Source: an uncultured Alphaproteobacteria bacterium
GTDB taxonomy: Bacteria > Pseudomonadota > Alphaproteobacteria > HIMB59 > GCA-002718135
Direction: 5' to 3'
NCBI GenBank assembly: GCA_902597015.1
Contig: CACJWQ010000001.1
Span: forward strand, 68,520 to 132,519
DNA: 64,000 nucleotides
Positions 28,258 through 36,226 of the stretch are shown here, in pieces. Position 1 is the first letter of the stretch, and every line of letters begins with the position of its first letter. Position numbers and translations under genes: made by a program. The notes beneath the pieces are model-generated. The model was given only the letters and a program-made list of their open reading frames with translations, searched no databases and was not told the DNA's origin.

Positions 28258-29632
28258 AATTCTATTACCATCATTTGTTGTTTTACTTTTATTAAAAATA
28301 GGTGCCTTAAATTTTACTACTTTTAATTTGTTTGGTGATGAAGCACAATATTGGTTATGGTCAAAAGATATTGAGTTTGGTTATTTTTCGAAACCCCCCT
28401 TTTTGTCCTGGATAATAAGAGTTTATACGGAAATATTAGGTAGTAGTTTTGTTTCATTAAAACTTCTACCATCGTTTGTTTATTTATTGGTTGCTTGGAG
28501 TATTTATAATCTTTTATTTAACTCCGGACTAAATAAAAAAGATTCATTTGCAGGTTGTTTAATTTTTTTATTTATACCTGGTGTATCTTTTTCATCTTTT
28601 ATAATTAGTACTGATCTTTTTTTATTATTATTTTGGACACTTTCACTTAATGAATTAATTAAGATCAATAGTGAACAAGGTTTAAAAAATTTTATATTAT
28701 TAGGTATTTTTCTGGGGTTGGGTTTTTTATCAAAATACGCAGTTGTATATTTTGTAATTTGTTTATTTGTTTTAATTCTATTTGATAAAAGATTTAGAAA
28801 AATTTTTTTGAATAATATATTGGGTTTTGGTCTTACTTTTTTATGTATGTTTGTGATTATCGTACCAAATATTATTTGGAACTTCAATAATGACTGGATA
28901 ACACTTCAGCATACTTCGGATAATGCAAATTTTGCTAATATTAAAATAGATTTCATAAGGGGTTTAGAATTTTTGTTAATTCAAGTTTTAATGTTAGGCC
29001 CATTTATAGTTTTGGGTGGGTTATTTGGATTTTATAAATGGAGCTATATTCAAAAAATTTATCTCATATTTTCTATACCTATAATATTAATTGTTTTGGT
29101 AGAAGCTATTATTGTAAGAGCTAATGCAAATTGGGCTGCCCCGGCTTTAATTTCCTTATTTGTTTTTTTATATATCAGAACTAATATTTCTTTTTTTAAA
29201 ATAACTAATTTCATATTTAATTTTACTGTCTGCTTTGTTCTTTTTGTTATGATTGGAACAAATTATCCCTCTAAAATTTTTGACCGAATAAGTGGTATAA
29301 ATGATTATGCGTTAAAAATTTACAGTAATTCTTCAAATGGTGTCGTTAAAAACATAGTGGTTTCAGATCGCCTTTTATTTTCAAGCCTTAATTTTGAATT
29401 AAGAGATAAGAATATTAATTTCTATATGCCGTATAAAGAAGGAGATGAAATAACAAACCACTTTAAAATAGTGTCTCCCCTTAATAAAAATATAAATGAA
29501 AACTTTACTTTAATTGGAAGCCCCTCAGATATAAATTATTTAGAGAATGAATATAAAATGCTAAAAATAAATTCACCTAATCAGAAATTTACAAAAAGAA
29601 AGCTTGATGTTTACGAGGTTGTATTTGAATAA
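28247..29632 (+). CDS. GT39 (ArnT/PMT-like) membrane glycosyltransferase
   Basis: A 461-residue protein with about 11-12 membrane segments. The first periplasmic loop has the catalytic-type acidic motif FGDEAQYWLWSKDIEFGYFSKPP near residues 30-50, as in ArnT and other GT39/GT83 enzymes that use polyprenyl-phosphate sugars. The ATG at 28247 was chosen because the longer TTG start at 28226 only adds residues read from the end of the PAP2 gene. The enzyme probably transfers a sugar to lipid A or another envelope acceptor at the periplasmic face; the preceding PAP2 phosphatase could prepare the acceptor or recycle the carrier. Confidence 0.85.
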   Translation: MLNKILLPSFVVLLLLKIGALNFTTFNLFGDEAQYWLWSKDIEFGYFSKPPFLSWIIRVYTEILGSSFVSLKLLPSFVYLLVAWSIYNLLFNSGLNKKDSFAGCLIFLFIPGVSFSSFIISTDLFLLLFWTLSLNELIKINSEQGLKNFILLGIFLGLGFLSKYAVVYFVICLFVLILFDKRFRKIFLNNILGFGLTFLCMFVIIVPNIIWNFNNDWITLQHTSDNANFANIKIDFIRGLEFLLIQVLMLGPFIVLGGLFGFYKWSYIQKIYLIFSIPIILIVLVEAIIVRANANWAAPALISLFVFLYIRTNISFFKITNFIFNFTVCFVLFVMIGTNYPSKIFDRISGINDYALKIYSNSSNGVVKNIVVSDRLLFSSLNFELRDKNINFYMPYKEGDEITNHFKIVSPLNKNINENFTLIGSPSDINYLENEYKMLKINSPNQKFTKRKLDVYEVVFE

Positions 29633-30278
29633 ATTTATAGTTTTTTTTGTTATATTTGTAGTTAATACATCTTATGCTAACAACTTTAGTGCGGAATATA
29701 AGGTCAGTACAACAGGAATTAAAATTGGTAATTTTAGTTGGTCATTAAATATTAATGATGGTGTTTATCAAACAAAAATAAATCTTCAGAACTCTGGTAT
29801 TTTTTCACCCTTATATAAATTTGAAGGAAGTTATCTTTCAACTGGGGTTGTTGAAAACAACATATTTAAAACTAGGAATTATGAACAGTTTTGGAAAACT
29901 AAAAAGAAAACAAAAATAGTTAGAATGTTATTTAATGATTATTTAATCGAATTAAAACAAGAGCCTATAGAAGAAGAAAAGGCTAGGGTAAACTTAGAAG
30001 ATTTATATTTATATTTTGACCCAATCACCTCTTTTATAAATATTTTAAATGGACAAAATGAGGCAAAAACAATTGATGGAAGAAGAATTTATAAACTTGA
30101 AAAAAATGAGGGTGAAAATGGAAATATAATTTTAAAAATTGAAGACTATGTAAATATTTGGGCTGATCATAAAAGAAATGATTTAAAAAAAATTGAATTT
30201 TTCATAGAAGATGATTTGCTTCCATATGAAATTCTTATTCATTTTAAGGAAAGGGTGTTTAAGTTAGAGAGGATTTAA
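29607..30278 (+). CDS. DUF3108-type exported protein
   Basis: A 223-residue protein with a signal peptide (hydrophobic stretch FIVFFVIFVVNTSYA, probable cleavage after SYA) and a beta-rich mature domain (FSAEYKVSTTGIKIGNFSWSL; FSPLYKFEGSYLSTGVVENN; YNLEDLYLYFDPITSF-like region; GRRIYKLE). This resembles DUF3108 periplasmic proteins; function is unknown. Start is uncertain: ATG 29607, or TTG codons at 29619 or 29625 inside the end of the GT39 gene. It is the third gene of the PAP2-GT39 unit and overlaps the convergent Smr gene by 4 bp. Confidence 0.75.
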   Translation: MFTRLYLNKFIVFFVIFVVNTSYANNFSAEYKVSTTGIKIGNFSWSLNINDGVYQTKINLQNSGIFSPLYKFEGSYLSTGVVENNIFKTRNYEQFWKTKKKTKIVRMLFNDYLIELKQEPIEEEKARVNLEDLYLYFDPITSFINILNGQNEAKTIDGRRIYKLEKNEGENGNIILKIEDYVNIWADHKRNDLKKIEFFIEDDLLPYEILIHFKERVFKLERI

Positions 30279-30814
30279 AACTTTTTTTTTCTTAAATAGA
30301 CAAAAAGAGCTCCGTCGCCACCGTGTTCAAAACCTGCATCTTGATACGTTAAGATATATTTCTTAAGATTATCTTCGTTTATCCAATTTATTATTGAGTT
30401 TTTAATTTTTCCATAGAAAAGTTTGGGTGTTGTCTCTAGCTCGTTTTCAATTTTTTTATGAACACCCTTTCCAGTAATTATAAGCAAACATCTTTTATTC
30501 TTGTTATAATTTTTTTTTACCTCACTTACAAATTTTTCATGTGCTTCTACTAAACCGTAACCGTGAAGATCAATTCTTCTATCTATATTAATTTTTCCTC
30601 GCTTAAGCTCCTTGTTAACCTCACCAAATGAAAGTTTAAATTCAGAGCTGCTAACTTTGTGTTCGGTCATTTTTTGTTTGCTGGTATTTTTATTTTTAGT
30701 TTTTTTATCTAATTTTACATTTTTTTTATTAGTTGTTTTTGTTTTAACTATTGAGGTATCTTTTTTAAAAGGTTTTACACCCTTCATGTTTTTTAAAAAA
30801 AAATCTTCTTCCAT
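30275..30814 (-). CDS. Smr-domain protein
   Basis: A 179-residue protein. The first 75 residues are a Lys/Thr-rich, disordered basic region. The Smr domain follows (RRIDLHGYGLVEAHEKFVSEV near 88, CLLIITGKGVHKK near 115, ending in GGDGALFVYLRKK). Smr domains are DNA- or RNA-nicking endonuclease modules; the DLHG and TGKG motifs are present. It is the last gene of the maf-aroE-coaE-dnaQ-Tim44-lysozyme-Smr series and its start overlaps the lysozyme stop by one base. Confidence 0.9.
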   Translation of the reverse strand: MEEDFFLKNMKGVKPFKKDTSIVKTKTTNKKNVKLDKKTKNKNTSKQKMTEHKVSSSEFKLSFGEVNKELKRGKINIDRRIDLHGYGLVEAHEKFVSEVKKNYNKNKRCLLIITGKGVHKKIENELETTPKLFYGKIKNSIINWINEDNLKKYILTYQDAGFEHGGDGALFVYLRKKKF

Positions 30815-31242
30815 TATTTTTTTGTGTAGTTATTAATTAAATTCTTTACTCTTTCAGGTGTTTGCAAATACCACAAGCTGTCTAACATCTCTAGTGATGC
30901 CATGAGTTTTTGTTTTTTGTTTAGAAAATAAAGCATTTTTTTAAATTTAGAAACGCCTTTTGCTCCAAGCTGAAAGACCATTTCTATTAATAATTCTTTC
31001 TCTAAAATTGTGTGGTGTTTTTTAAAAAAATTTTTTTTATATTGTTCATGTGCTTTTTTAAAATCTATCTCAAACAATTCTTCAAAATGTTTTTTTTTAA
31101 ATTTTTTAATGTAATATTTATTTTCTTTTTCTGTAATGAGATGACCATAGCCAATGGTATAAAATCCTAATTGATCTTGATAAGGCTTATCAGAATAACC
31201 TTCATTTTTTTTAATTCGATCTTTTAGTTTTTTAAAGGACAA
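30814..31242 (-). CDS. T4-type (GH24) lysozyme-like protein in the MltA position
   Basis: A 142-residue protein resembling phage T4-type lysozyme. The catalytic triad is spaced exactly as in T4 lysozyme: Glu14 (KKNEGY), Asp23 (PYQD) and Thr29 (FYTIGYGH). It should cleave the MurNAc-GlcNAc bond of peptidoglycan. No signal peptide or membrane segment is visible, so how it would reach the wall is unclear. It starts with TTG three bases after the Tim44-like stop and overlaps the Smr start by one base. In other alphaproteobacteria the gene between Tim44-like and Smr is usually the lytic transglycosylase MltA; none is seen here. Confidence 0.85.
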   Translation of the reverse strand: MSFKKLKDRIKKNEGYSDKPYQDQLGFYTIGYGHLITEKENKYYIKKFKKKHFEELFEIDFKKAHEQYKKNFFKKHHTILEKELLIEMVFQLGAKGVSKFKKMLYFLNKKQKLMASLEMLDSLWYLQTPERVKNLINNYTKK

Positions 31243-31245
31243 ATA

Positions 31246-31827
31246 TTATGTTTGAGTTAATATCCATATAGGGCTTGAGGAGTTTACTGGTTTTTCAAAA
31301 GTCCAAGTGTCTTTATTTTTAACAATAGAACCCTCATCATTATTTAACATCTGCTCACTAATAAAATTAACTGATATTGATATGGTGTTATTTTCCACTT
31401 TGGCATCTGCTATACCTTCTACAACAAGTGAATAAAATTGGGATTCTGGGTTATTTGTTTTTTCATCAATTGCTTTTTCAAAAGCAGAATAAACATCCTT
31501 GGACACAAGATTTTTCAATGTTTTTTTATCTCCATTGTTGAAAGATGAAATTATGATTTCAAATGCTTTCTTTGCTCCGTCAAGAAACTCTCTATGATTA
31601 AAATTATTTACTTTTTTGTATACAACTTCAAGTTTTATCTCATTATCCATTAAAGAGGGTATTTTTTGAACATCTTCTTGTTTTTTGGTTTCTTGAGGTT
31701 TTGGCTCAGATATATTTTTCTGAAATCCTGTTCTTTTTCCTAAAACGCTTCTTAATCTATAAATAATAAATCCAGCAATGGCGGCAAAAATAAGAATGTC
31801 AAAAAACTGTAGGTCACCGTAAATCAT
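31246..31827 (-). CDS. Tim44-like domain protein
   Basis: A 193-residue membrane-anchored protein: one N-terminal transmembrane segment (about residues 8-24, FDILIFAAIAGFIIYRL), a charged linker rich in Lys/Gln/Pro, and a C-terminal Tim44-like domain (DGAKKAFEIIISSFNNGDKKTLKNLVSKDVYSAFEKAI). This domain family is shared with mitochondrial Tim44; alphaproteobacterial members are inner-membrane proteins of unclear role. It has a conserved location between dnaQ and the MltA/Smr genes. Confidence 0.9.
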   Translation of the reverse strand: MIYGDLQFFDILIFAAIAGFIIYRLRSVLGKRTGFQKNISEPKPQETKKQEDVQKIPSLMDNEIKLEVVYKKVNNFNHREFLDGAKKAFEIIISSFNNGDKKTLKNLVSKDVYSAFEKAIDEKTNNPESQFYSLVVEGIADAKVENNTISISVNFISEQMLNNDEGSIVKNKDTWTFEKPVNSSSPIWILTQT

Positions 31828-31857
31828 TTGATTTCAATATAATAACTTTTTTAAATA

Positions 31858-32532
31858 TTAATAGTTAAATTTTTTCCAAAGAGGGTTTTTTAGTTTTTTT
31901 AACATTTCTTTATGAGCAAGATAATCTTCTTTATTAACTTCTATTATTTTGGTTTTTATTTCGTTTTTGTTGTTAATTTGTGAGTTTTTTTCAGCACTGT
32001 TTGGATCTAACTTCATAGAGTACTGTTTTCCCCCTCTAAGCTCTAAATAAACTGCAGCTAAAAGTTGAGAGTCAAGTAGTGCTCCATGGAATGATCTGTC
32101 TGATAAATCAATATTAAATCTTCTACACAAATAGTCGAGGTTGGCTATTCTTGTATTCAGAACCTCTCTTGCAAGAGAAACGGTATCTACTACAGGATTA
32201 TCTAAAGGAGACATCCCCAAGATTGATAACTCATTATTTATAAAGCCTAAATCAAAAGATGCGTTGTGAATTATTAAAGTGTCGTTTTTCAAAAAATCTA
32301 AGAGCTCCTTATGGTTTGCTTCAAATGGTTTTTGTTGATTTAGAAAATCATCTGACAGACCAACAATGTTTTTTGCCCCTTCGCTTATACTTTTATCTGG
32401 TTTACAATAAAACTGGAGTGTGTTTCCTGTAGGTACATAGTTTTTGAGCTCAACACACCCAACCTCTATTATTCTATCACCAGCCTTATAATCAAGACCC
32501 GTGGTTTCTGTATCAATAACTATTTCTCTCAT
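31858..32532 (-). CDS. dnaQ: DNA polymerase III epsilon subunit (proofreading exonuclease)
   Basis: A 224-residue DEDDh 3'-5' exonuclease. ExoI motif VIDTETTGLDY (Asp7, Glu9), ExoII HNASFDLGFINNEL near 90, and ExoIII FHGALLDSQLLAAVY with catalytic His and Asp near 150-155. A short C-terminal tail for polymerase contact follows. It removes misincorporated bases during replication. It overlaps coaE by 4 bp. Confidence 0.96.
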   Translation of the reverse strand: MREIVIDTETTGLDYKAGDRIIEVGCVELKNYVPTGNTLQFYCKPDKSISEGAKNIVGLSDDFLNQQKPFEANHKELLDFLKNDTLIIHNASFDLGFINNELSILGMSPLDNPVVDTVSLAREVLNTRIANLDYLCRRFNIDLSDRSFHGALLDSQLLAAVYLELRGGKQYSMKLDPNSAEKNSQINNKNEIKTKIIEVNKEDYLAHKEMLKKLKNPLWKKFNY

Positions 32533-33131
32533 TGTTTTAAATAAAGTTTACTTATTAGCTTATTAATCTTAATTTTATAATCCTTTAATGTCGAGTTGTT
32601 ATAAATAACATAATCGGATTTCTTTTTTCTTATAACATCTGATATTTGAGATCGAGTTATATTCTTAAACTGGTTTTCGCTCATTTTTCTAGTTTTTTTT
32701 AATCTTTTTAATCTTACTCCTTTGGAGGCTATTATCGATATTACTTTGTGGAACTGTTTCTCTAAATTGTTTTCAAATAATAAGGGTATATCAATAAATA
32801 TTAATCTTGTTTTTTTTTGTTTTTCTTGTTTTATGAAATCAGATCTCTTTTTTCTAACTATTTTAAATATGTATAACTCGAGCTTTTTTCTTATCTGTTT
32901 ATTTTCAAAAATAATCTTTGATATAATTTTTTTATCTATATTTTTTTTTGAAATGGACTTAGACAAACCTATGGTACGTAAATAAGTAACAAATTTTTTA
33001 TCAGGGTTTTTATATATTTTGGCAACCTGCTCATCTGAGCTGTGAACTTTAAAACCTTTTTCTTTTAATTCACTACAAAATGTAGATTTACCTGATCCTA
33101 TCCCACCTGTTATTGCTATGGTTTTTGTCAT
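32529..33131 (-). CDS. coaE: Dephospho-CoA kinase
   Basis: A 200-residue P-loop kinase performing the last step of CoA synthesis. P-loop AITGGIGSGKSTFC at the N terminus; KVHSSDEQVAKIY with the catalytic Asp; and LIFIDIPLLFENNLEKQF near 110. Length is normal. It shares its first base with the end of aroE and overlaps dnaQ by 4 bp in the conserved maf-aroE-coaE-dnaQ cluster. Confidence 0.95.
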   Translation of the reverse strand: MTKTIAITGGIGSGKSTFCSELKEKGFKVHSSDEQVAKIYKNPDKKFVTYLRTIGLSKSISKKNIDKKIISKIIFENKQIRKKLELYIFKIVRKKRSDFIKQEKQKKTRLIFIDIPLLFENNLEKQFHKVISIIASKGVRLKRLKKTRKMSENQFKNITRSQISDVIRKKKSDYVIYNNSTLKDYKIKINKLISKLYLKQ

Positions 33132-33913
33132 TAAATTTTTTTATAAATAGAGTTAAGCATTTTTTCATCTACAGATGGGTTTTTTCCAAACCATATTTTA
33201 AAACACGGTCTGGCCTGTTCTATCAACATTGATATTCCATAAATCTTTTTATTCTTTGGAAACTGTTTCAGAAATGGGGTGTTTTTTGGACTGTAAACAA
33301 TGTCGCTTACAATTGTGGAATTAGCAATAAGCTTTAAGTGTTTTTTCAACATAGGGTTTGTTGGGGTAGTATTAATTATTAAAAAAACTCCCCCAAGGTG
33401 TGTTTCGAGATCACTATATTTTTTTGTATACTCAGTCTTATTTGAATACTTAATTTTTTTCTTAGATCTGTTGAAAATTAAAATATCTTTAAATCCCCTC
33501 TTCTTTAAAACATAGTGAATAGCGTGTGATGCGCCTCCATAACCTAGAATAATAACTTTTCTGTTTTTCGTTTTTTTTATATTTGGTAAGGTTTCGTAAT
33601 ATCCTGTCCAATCAGTATTGGTTCCATTTATAGTTTTTTTATTTGTTACACAGTTTACAGCACCAATTTTTTTTGCATGAGCGTCTATTTTGCCAAGGTG
33701 TTTGATAATTTTGTTTTTAAATGGGATGGTTACATTTAGACCAAGGGTATCTTTTTTTTCCAAGACCTCTTTTATTTTTTTATGAAAGTTTTTCTCTGTA
33801 AGCTCTAAATATCCATAACTTGCTTTAATGTTATATTTTTTAAACCAATAGTTAAATATTGTTGGAGAAAGACTTTTAGATGCTTTGTTCCCAACTACGA
33901 AAAGTTTTTTCAT
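33131..33913 (-). CDS. aroE: Shikimate dehydrogenase
   Basis: A 260-residue NADP-dependent enzyme of aromatic amino acid synthesis. Shikimate-binding motif KSLSPTIFNYWF near residue 12, catalytic Lys in LNVTIPFKN near 62, catalytic Asp in INGTNTDWTGY near 100, and the glycine-rich dinucleotide loop ILGYGGASHAI near 125. It overlaps maf by 4 bp and coaE by one base. Confidence 0.96.
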   Translation of the reverse strand: MKKLFVVGNKASKSLSPTIFNYWFKKYNIKASYGYLELTEKNFHKKIKEVLEKKDTLGLNVTIPFKNKIIKHLGKIDAHAKKIGAVNCVTNKKTINGTNTDWTGYYETLPNIKKTKNRKVIILGYGGASHAIHYVLKKRGFKDILIFNRSKKKIKYSNKTEYTKKYSDLETHLGGVFLIINTTPTNPMLKKHLKLIANSTIVSDIVYSPKNTPFLKQFPKNKKIYGISMLIEQARPCFKIWFGKNPSVDEKMLNSIYKKI

Positions 33914-34500
33914 TTTTTTGAATATAAATAATCTAGCAAATTAAATAAAGGCAATCCCATAACATTAAAATAATCTCCTTTTATGCTCTCAATAATATTG
34001 GGCCCCAAGCTCTCTATTTGATAACACCCAACGGAGCTTAGTATTTGTTTACCTGTTTTTTTTAAGTATGTTTTTATTTCACTGTTATTAAGCTTTCTTA
34101 TTTTTACATAGGTTTTTTCGTAATTTTCCCAAACTTTAGAGCCATTCAAACAAATAGTTAAGCCAGATACTATTAAGTGTGTCTTTCCTGATAGAGACTT
34201 GATTTTTTTTTGGGCTTTCTCAATAGAGTTTACTTTATCTAAAATTTTTCCATTGTGATAAATGACTGTATCACATCCCAAAACAATCTTATTGGCATAC
34301 AATTTTTTTATACTTACACTTCTTGCTTTTTCATAAGAAAGTTTTTTTGCAAAAATCTCAGGCTTTGTGTTTCTATTAATAGTTTGTTTAATTTCCTCTT
34401 CGTTGCAATTTGGTTTTTTTTGTGTGAAATTTAATCCTGCATTTTTTAATATTTTGTATCTAGATTTACTTGAACTAGCTAATATAAATTTTTGGTGCAT
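33910..34500 (-). CDS. maf: Maf-family nucleoside triphosphate pyrophosphatase
   Basis: A 196-residue enzyme of the Maf/ITPase fold that hydrolyses modified or canonical nucleotides (dTTP/UTP or m7GTP by subtype). Motifs: FILASSSKSRYKIL at the N terminus, LGCDTVIYHNGKILDK near 73-85, and the C-terminal YFNVMGLPLFNLLDYL. The ATG at 34500 was chosen since the upstream extension to 34533 is an unconserved hydrophobic run. It is the first gene of the leftward cluster and faces rho across the largest gene-free gap in the window. Confidence 0.93.
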   Translation of the reverse strand: MHQKFILASSSKSRYKILKNAGLNFTQKKPNCNEEEIKQTINRNTKPEIFAKKLSYEKARSVSIKKLYANKIVLGCDTVIYHNGKILDKVNSIEKAQKKIKSLSGKTHLIVSGLTICLNGSKVWENYEKTYVKIRKLNNSEIKTYLKKTGKQILSSVGCYQIESLGPNIIESIKGDYFNVMGLPLFNLLDYLYSKK

Positions 34501-34922
34501 AAGTGTGTTAATAAAAATTATAGTTATAAACACTATTAAATATAATTTGAATTTAAGAAATAGTTCTTTTGTTTTAAAAATGTGTTGTCAACAACTTAAT
34601 AATTTGTCTAAATATTATAGTGTGGGTGTTAATATATTTATTATACAATATTAATAACAAGTTATTAGAAATTTATTGCATTGCAAATTATTTAAAAATA
34701 ATAATTTTTTTTCGATATTCTTTAAATTAACATATTTGTTAGGGTTGTTGTTCATATGTTGGTAAATAAAGAATGATGCGATAATAAAGCAGTAATTAAG
34801 CTTTTTAACCTTACAACTAATACTACAATTAAATATATAAATTATATATTTATTATTATTTTGACATTAACTTCAATTTTGATTATTAAAATATTTCATT
34901 TCTAAACTACCTCAACAACATT
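34501..34922. other. Candidate replication origin region (maf-rho gap, about 420 bp)
   Basis: This is the only gene-free stretch over 300 bp. It is very AT-rich, with a nearly pure A/T block around 34829-34860 that could serve as an unwinding element. It lies at a change of transcription direction: maf-aroE-coaE-dnaQ run left and rho-mnmE-mnmG-rsmG-parA-parB run right, in the order that surrounds oriC in several alphaproteobacteria. Two parS-like sites lie 3.9-4.5 kb away. Against it, I find no good DnaA box: the nearest are TTATAAACA (around 34524) and TTATACAAT (around 34640), each two mismatches off. The promoters of maf and rho must also lie here. Confidence 0.4.
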
Positions 34923-36179
34923 ATGAATTTACAGGAATTAAAAGGAAAAGAACCCCAAGAGCTTTTAAAACAGGCAGACAAGCTTGGTATAGAAAACCCC
35001 TCCTCTCTTAGAAAGCAAGATTTGATGTTTGCAATTCTAAAAACAATTGCTGAAGAAGGTGAGATTATTACTGGTTTAGGGGTTATAGAGATTATGCAAG
35101 ATGGTTTCGGTTTTTTAAGGTCTTCAGAGTCAAATTATCTTCCAGGACCAGATGATATCTATATTTCTCCATCCCAAATTAAAAAATTTAGCTTAAGAAC
35201 GGGTGATAGTGTTGAAGGTGAAATTAGATCTCCAAAGCAAGGAGAAAGATATTTTGCCATAACTAAAATTAACAAAATAAACGGTCAAGAAACTGATTTA
35301 GTTAAAAATAGGGTTAATTTTGAAGATTTAACACCATTGTATCCTGAAGCAAGGTTCAAACTTGAACAAGATAAACCTATGCCGGATAATACAGAGAGAA
35401 TAATTGATATTATTGCTCCTCTTGGAAAAGGACAAAGACAATTAATTGTTGCGCAACCTTTCACAGGTAAAACAATAATTATGCAAAAAATTGCTAATGC
35501 TATAACCGCTAATAGTCCAGACGCTAAACTTATAGTTCTGTTAATTGATGAAAGACCAGAAGAAGTTACAGACATGCAAAGATCAGTTAAGGGCGAGGTA
35601 ATTAGTTCAACATTTGATGAACCTGCTTCACGCCACGTTCAGGTCGCTGAAATGGTAATTGAAAAAGCTAAAAGACTTGTTGAATATAAACATGATGTTG
35701 TAATCCTTCTTGATTCAATCACAAGACTTGGAAGAGCTTATAATACTGTTGTGCCTTCTAGTGGAAAGGTATTAACAGGTGGTGTTGATGCCAATGCCTT
35801 ACAAAGACCAAAAAGATTTTTTGGAGCCGCAAGGAATGTAGAAAAAGGAGGATCACTTACAATTATTGCGACTGCTTTAATAGATACAGGAAGCAGAATG
35901 GACGAGGTTATATTTGAAGAATTTAAAGGTACTGGTAACAGTGAAATGGTCCTAGATAGAAAACTTAGCCAAAAAAGAACCTATCCAGCTTTTGATATTG
36001 GTAAGTCAGGAACAAGAAAAGAAGAATTATTACTTGATAAAGACGAGCTTGGAAAAATCTTTATTTTAAGAAAAATACTAGCCCCAATGGGAAGTACAGA
36101 AGCTATGGAGTTCTTGTTAGATAAAATGAAAAATACAAAAACTAACAACGAATTCTTCCAAAGCATGGGAACTAAATAA
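34923..36179 (+). CDS. rho: Transcription termination factor Rho
   Basis: A 418-residue hexameric RNA helicase. Rho N-terminal helix bundle and cold-shock-like RNA-binding domain ([47 protein letters not shown]-type RNP region near 60-85), then the RecA-like ATPase: Walker [15 protein letters not shown] near 178, Walker [19 protein letters not shown] near 260, Q-loop [25 protein letters not shown] near 283. The P-loop reads QPFTGKT where most Rho proteins have a PPxxGKT form. The long AT-rich leader could hold autoregulatory signals. Confidence 0.97.
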   Translation: MNLQELKGKEPQELLKQADKLGIENPSSLRKQDLMFAILKTIAEEGEIITGLGVIEIMQDGFGFLRSSESNYLPGPDDIYISPSQIKKFSLRTGDSVEGEIRSPKQGERYFAITKINKINGQETDLVKNRVNFEDLTPLYPEARFKLEQDKPMPDNTERIIDIIAPLGKGQRQLIVAQPFTGKTIIMQKIANAITANSPDAKLIVLLIDERPEEVTDMQRSVKGEVISSTFDEPASRHVQVAEMVIEKAKRLVEYKHDVVILLDSITRLGRAYNTVVPSSGKVLTGGVDANALQRPKRFFGAARNVEKGGSLTIIATALIDTGSRMDEVIFEEFKGTGNSEMVLDRKLSQKRTYPAFDIGKSGTRKEELLLDKDELGKIFILRKILAPMGSTEAMEFLLDKMKNTKTNNEFFQSMGTK

Positions 36180-36226
36180 ATATAATTTTTTCTTTTTTTT
36201 TAATTTTTTTTTAATAATAGAAAGAT

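Noticed and set aside
34501-34660. A rightward ORF crossing the end of maf and the candidate origin region
   Set aside because: It lies mostly antisense to maf, has a composition explained by AT-rich noncoding DNA, and shows no signal or domain.
34501-34922. Classical DnaA boxes in the maf-rho gap
   Set aside because: Best candidates are two mismatches from TTATNCACA, no better than expected in AT-rich sequence.
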